64,000 nucleotides of DNA from Acanthochromis polyacanthus. Taxonomy: Eukaryota; Chordata; Actinopteri; Pomacentridae. Position numbers and translations under genes: made by a program. Positions 63,399-64,000 of this stretch are shown in pieces. Within the stretch, counting starts at the first letter, position 1, and each line of letters starts with the position of its first letter. The DNA is taken from positions 37,497,571 through 37,561,570 of the forward strand of contig NC_067123.1 in assembly GCF_021347895.1 (NCBI RefSeq). Direction: 5' to 3'. The notes under the pieces were generated by a model. It searched no databases. It was not told where the DNA came from and was given only the letters and a program-made list of their open reading frames with translations.

Positions 63399-63963
63399 AC
63401 CACAGCACACACTACACTGTCCAGATAGATATTTAGCATTATTTTAATCCGTATGAGTAGAGGAAGCATTCAGGAGTGAAATCTGATGAGACTAAAGGGC
63501 ACTCGCATCTTTTTTTGGGATCCTGACCTCATTTAGTAAATATATAACTGCTCAAGGCGTTTACTGACTGCACTGCAGCTACAACATGAAAAGCCTACAG
63601 CACCCGCCGAAACAATATTTGGCATCACGCAAACTGTTATTTGCTTTAAGTGACTTGTTTCTTGTGTTAGACGAGAGAAGGAAAGCAAAAGCTTGAGCAT
63701 CCCGTATTAACCCTGGAGTGGAACAGCTCTGTGAACGTCTCAGTAAACGTTAGCTTCGTGTCGCTAGCTGATGCTAACAGGGTTTCGTAGGTGATAAACA
63801 TGACAAGCATAAGCTAACCGACCTTAGCCGATAAGCGGAGAGATATTCCTACTTTTTAAAAAAACACAAAGTAACATAAGCTATTTCGTACCTCTGTGTA
63901 GAAGTTTTGAAATAATTCATCCGACACAGCCTGACAAGAGGGCTCGCCTCCAGCAGCCGCCAT
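59978..63963 (-). CDS. dnajc8: DnaJ homolog subfamily C member 8 (250 aa)
   Basis: DNAJC8 is a nuclear J-domain protein associated with the spliceosome (SPF31). Nine minus-strand exons join in frame: 63963-63892, 62764-62663, 61914-61858, 61747-61681, 61562-61468, 61354-61283, 61184-61093, 60979-60904, 60097-59978 (753 nt). It starts MAAAGGEPSCQAVSDELFQN. The J domain follows NLNPFEVLQIDPDATDDELK and contains LSILVHPDKNQDDPDRAQKA with the HPD motif, then AYKLLLDPEQKKRALDVIHA. The second half is a charged coiled coil (ELEIKRKEREAKDMHERKRA) leading to the conserved end DGRVDSWRNFQ and FLKPPKVKMEQRE. Human DNAJC8 is 253 residues, so the model is complete. The first intron holds a LINE 3' fragment. 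The start is fixed by the match to the vertebrate N-terminus. Confidence 0.96.
62800..63402 (+). mobile_element. Non-LTR retroelement 3' fragment with (CTAT)n tail
   Basis: A degraded + frame reads LEKILSIRDSTQHPLH and similar, as at the C-terminus of Rex/CR1-type LINE ORF2. The 3' UTR ends ACTTGAATTTCCCTTGGG, ATTCATAATCTATCTATC and more CTAT units. It lies in the first intron of dnajc8, antisense to the gene. Confidence 0.65.
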
Positions 63964-64000
63964 CTTCAATCCGGTTTACATGTGACGTAGGATACCACGT
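63964..64000 (-). promoter_or_regulatory. dnajc8: dnajc8 5' UTR/promoter, cut by window edge
   Basis: Only 37 bp upstream of the start codon are in the window. The ATG has a Kozak-like setting (AAGATGG on the coding strand). Nothing more can be said. Confidence 0.4.

Overview
The window is nuclear DNA from a ray-finned fish, most likely a percomorph teleost. The genes have many short GT-AG introns, their proteins match vertebrate families, and the intergenic DNA is full of fish-type transposons: Tc1 elements with inverted/direct repeat ends, TTAA-flanked MITEs, hAT and P-like elements, L2/Rex-like LINE 3' ends and tRNA-derived SINEs. All gene calls come from reading exons, splice sites and protein motifs by eye; no database search was run.

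Layout. (1) 31-6664 (+): the 3' part of ceramide synthase 2 (cers2), beginning upstream of the window. (2) 12921-13103 (+): a 60-residue cortexin-domain membrane protein, with a full-length Tc1 transposon (10947-12581) in front of it. (3) 16255-22442 and 26849-35325 (+): two tandem SETDB1-like genes that contain the Tudor region but stop before any MBD, pre-SET or SET domain. The interval between and inside them is packed with mobile elements, including a second Tc1 copy and a THAP-bearing element with 8-bp target duplications. (4) 39286-46715 (+): the dual-specificity splicing kinase clk2, complete. (5) 48357-50509: a hAT element carrying an exon of nicotinamide riboside kinase 2. (6) About 51380-56925: a 5.5-kb minisatellite of roughly 39-bp monomers, interrupted by two SINE copies and an 850-bp solo LTR. 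(7) 58075-58927 (+): a complexin-3/4-like protein with a C-terminal CaaX box. (8) 59978-63963 (-): dnajc8, complete, convergent with the complexin-like gene.

The grouping of cers2, SETDB1-related genes and clk2 recalls human 1q21-q22, where CERS2, SETDB1 and CLK2 lie; this supports the orthology calls. The genes do not form one pathway. clk2 and dnajc8 both act around the spliceosome, and SETDB1 relatives are chromatin factors. The most unusual content is the pair of Tudor-only SETDB1 paralogs, the gene fragment captured by the hAT element, the THAP-bearing element, and the large satellite rich in CGTCA motifs.
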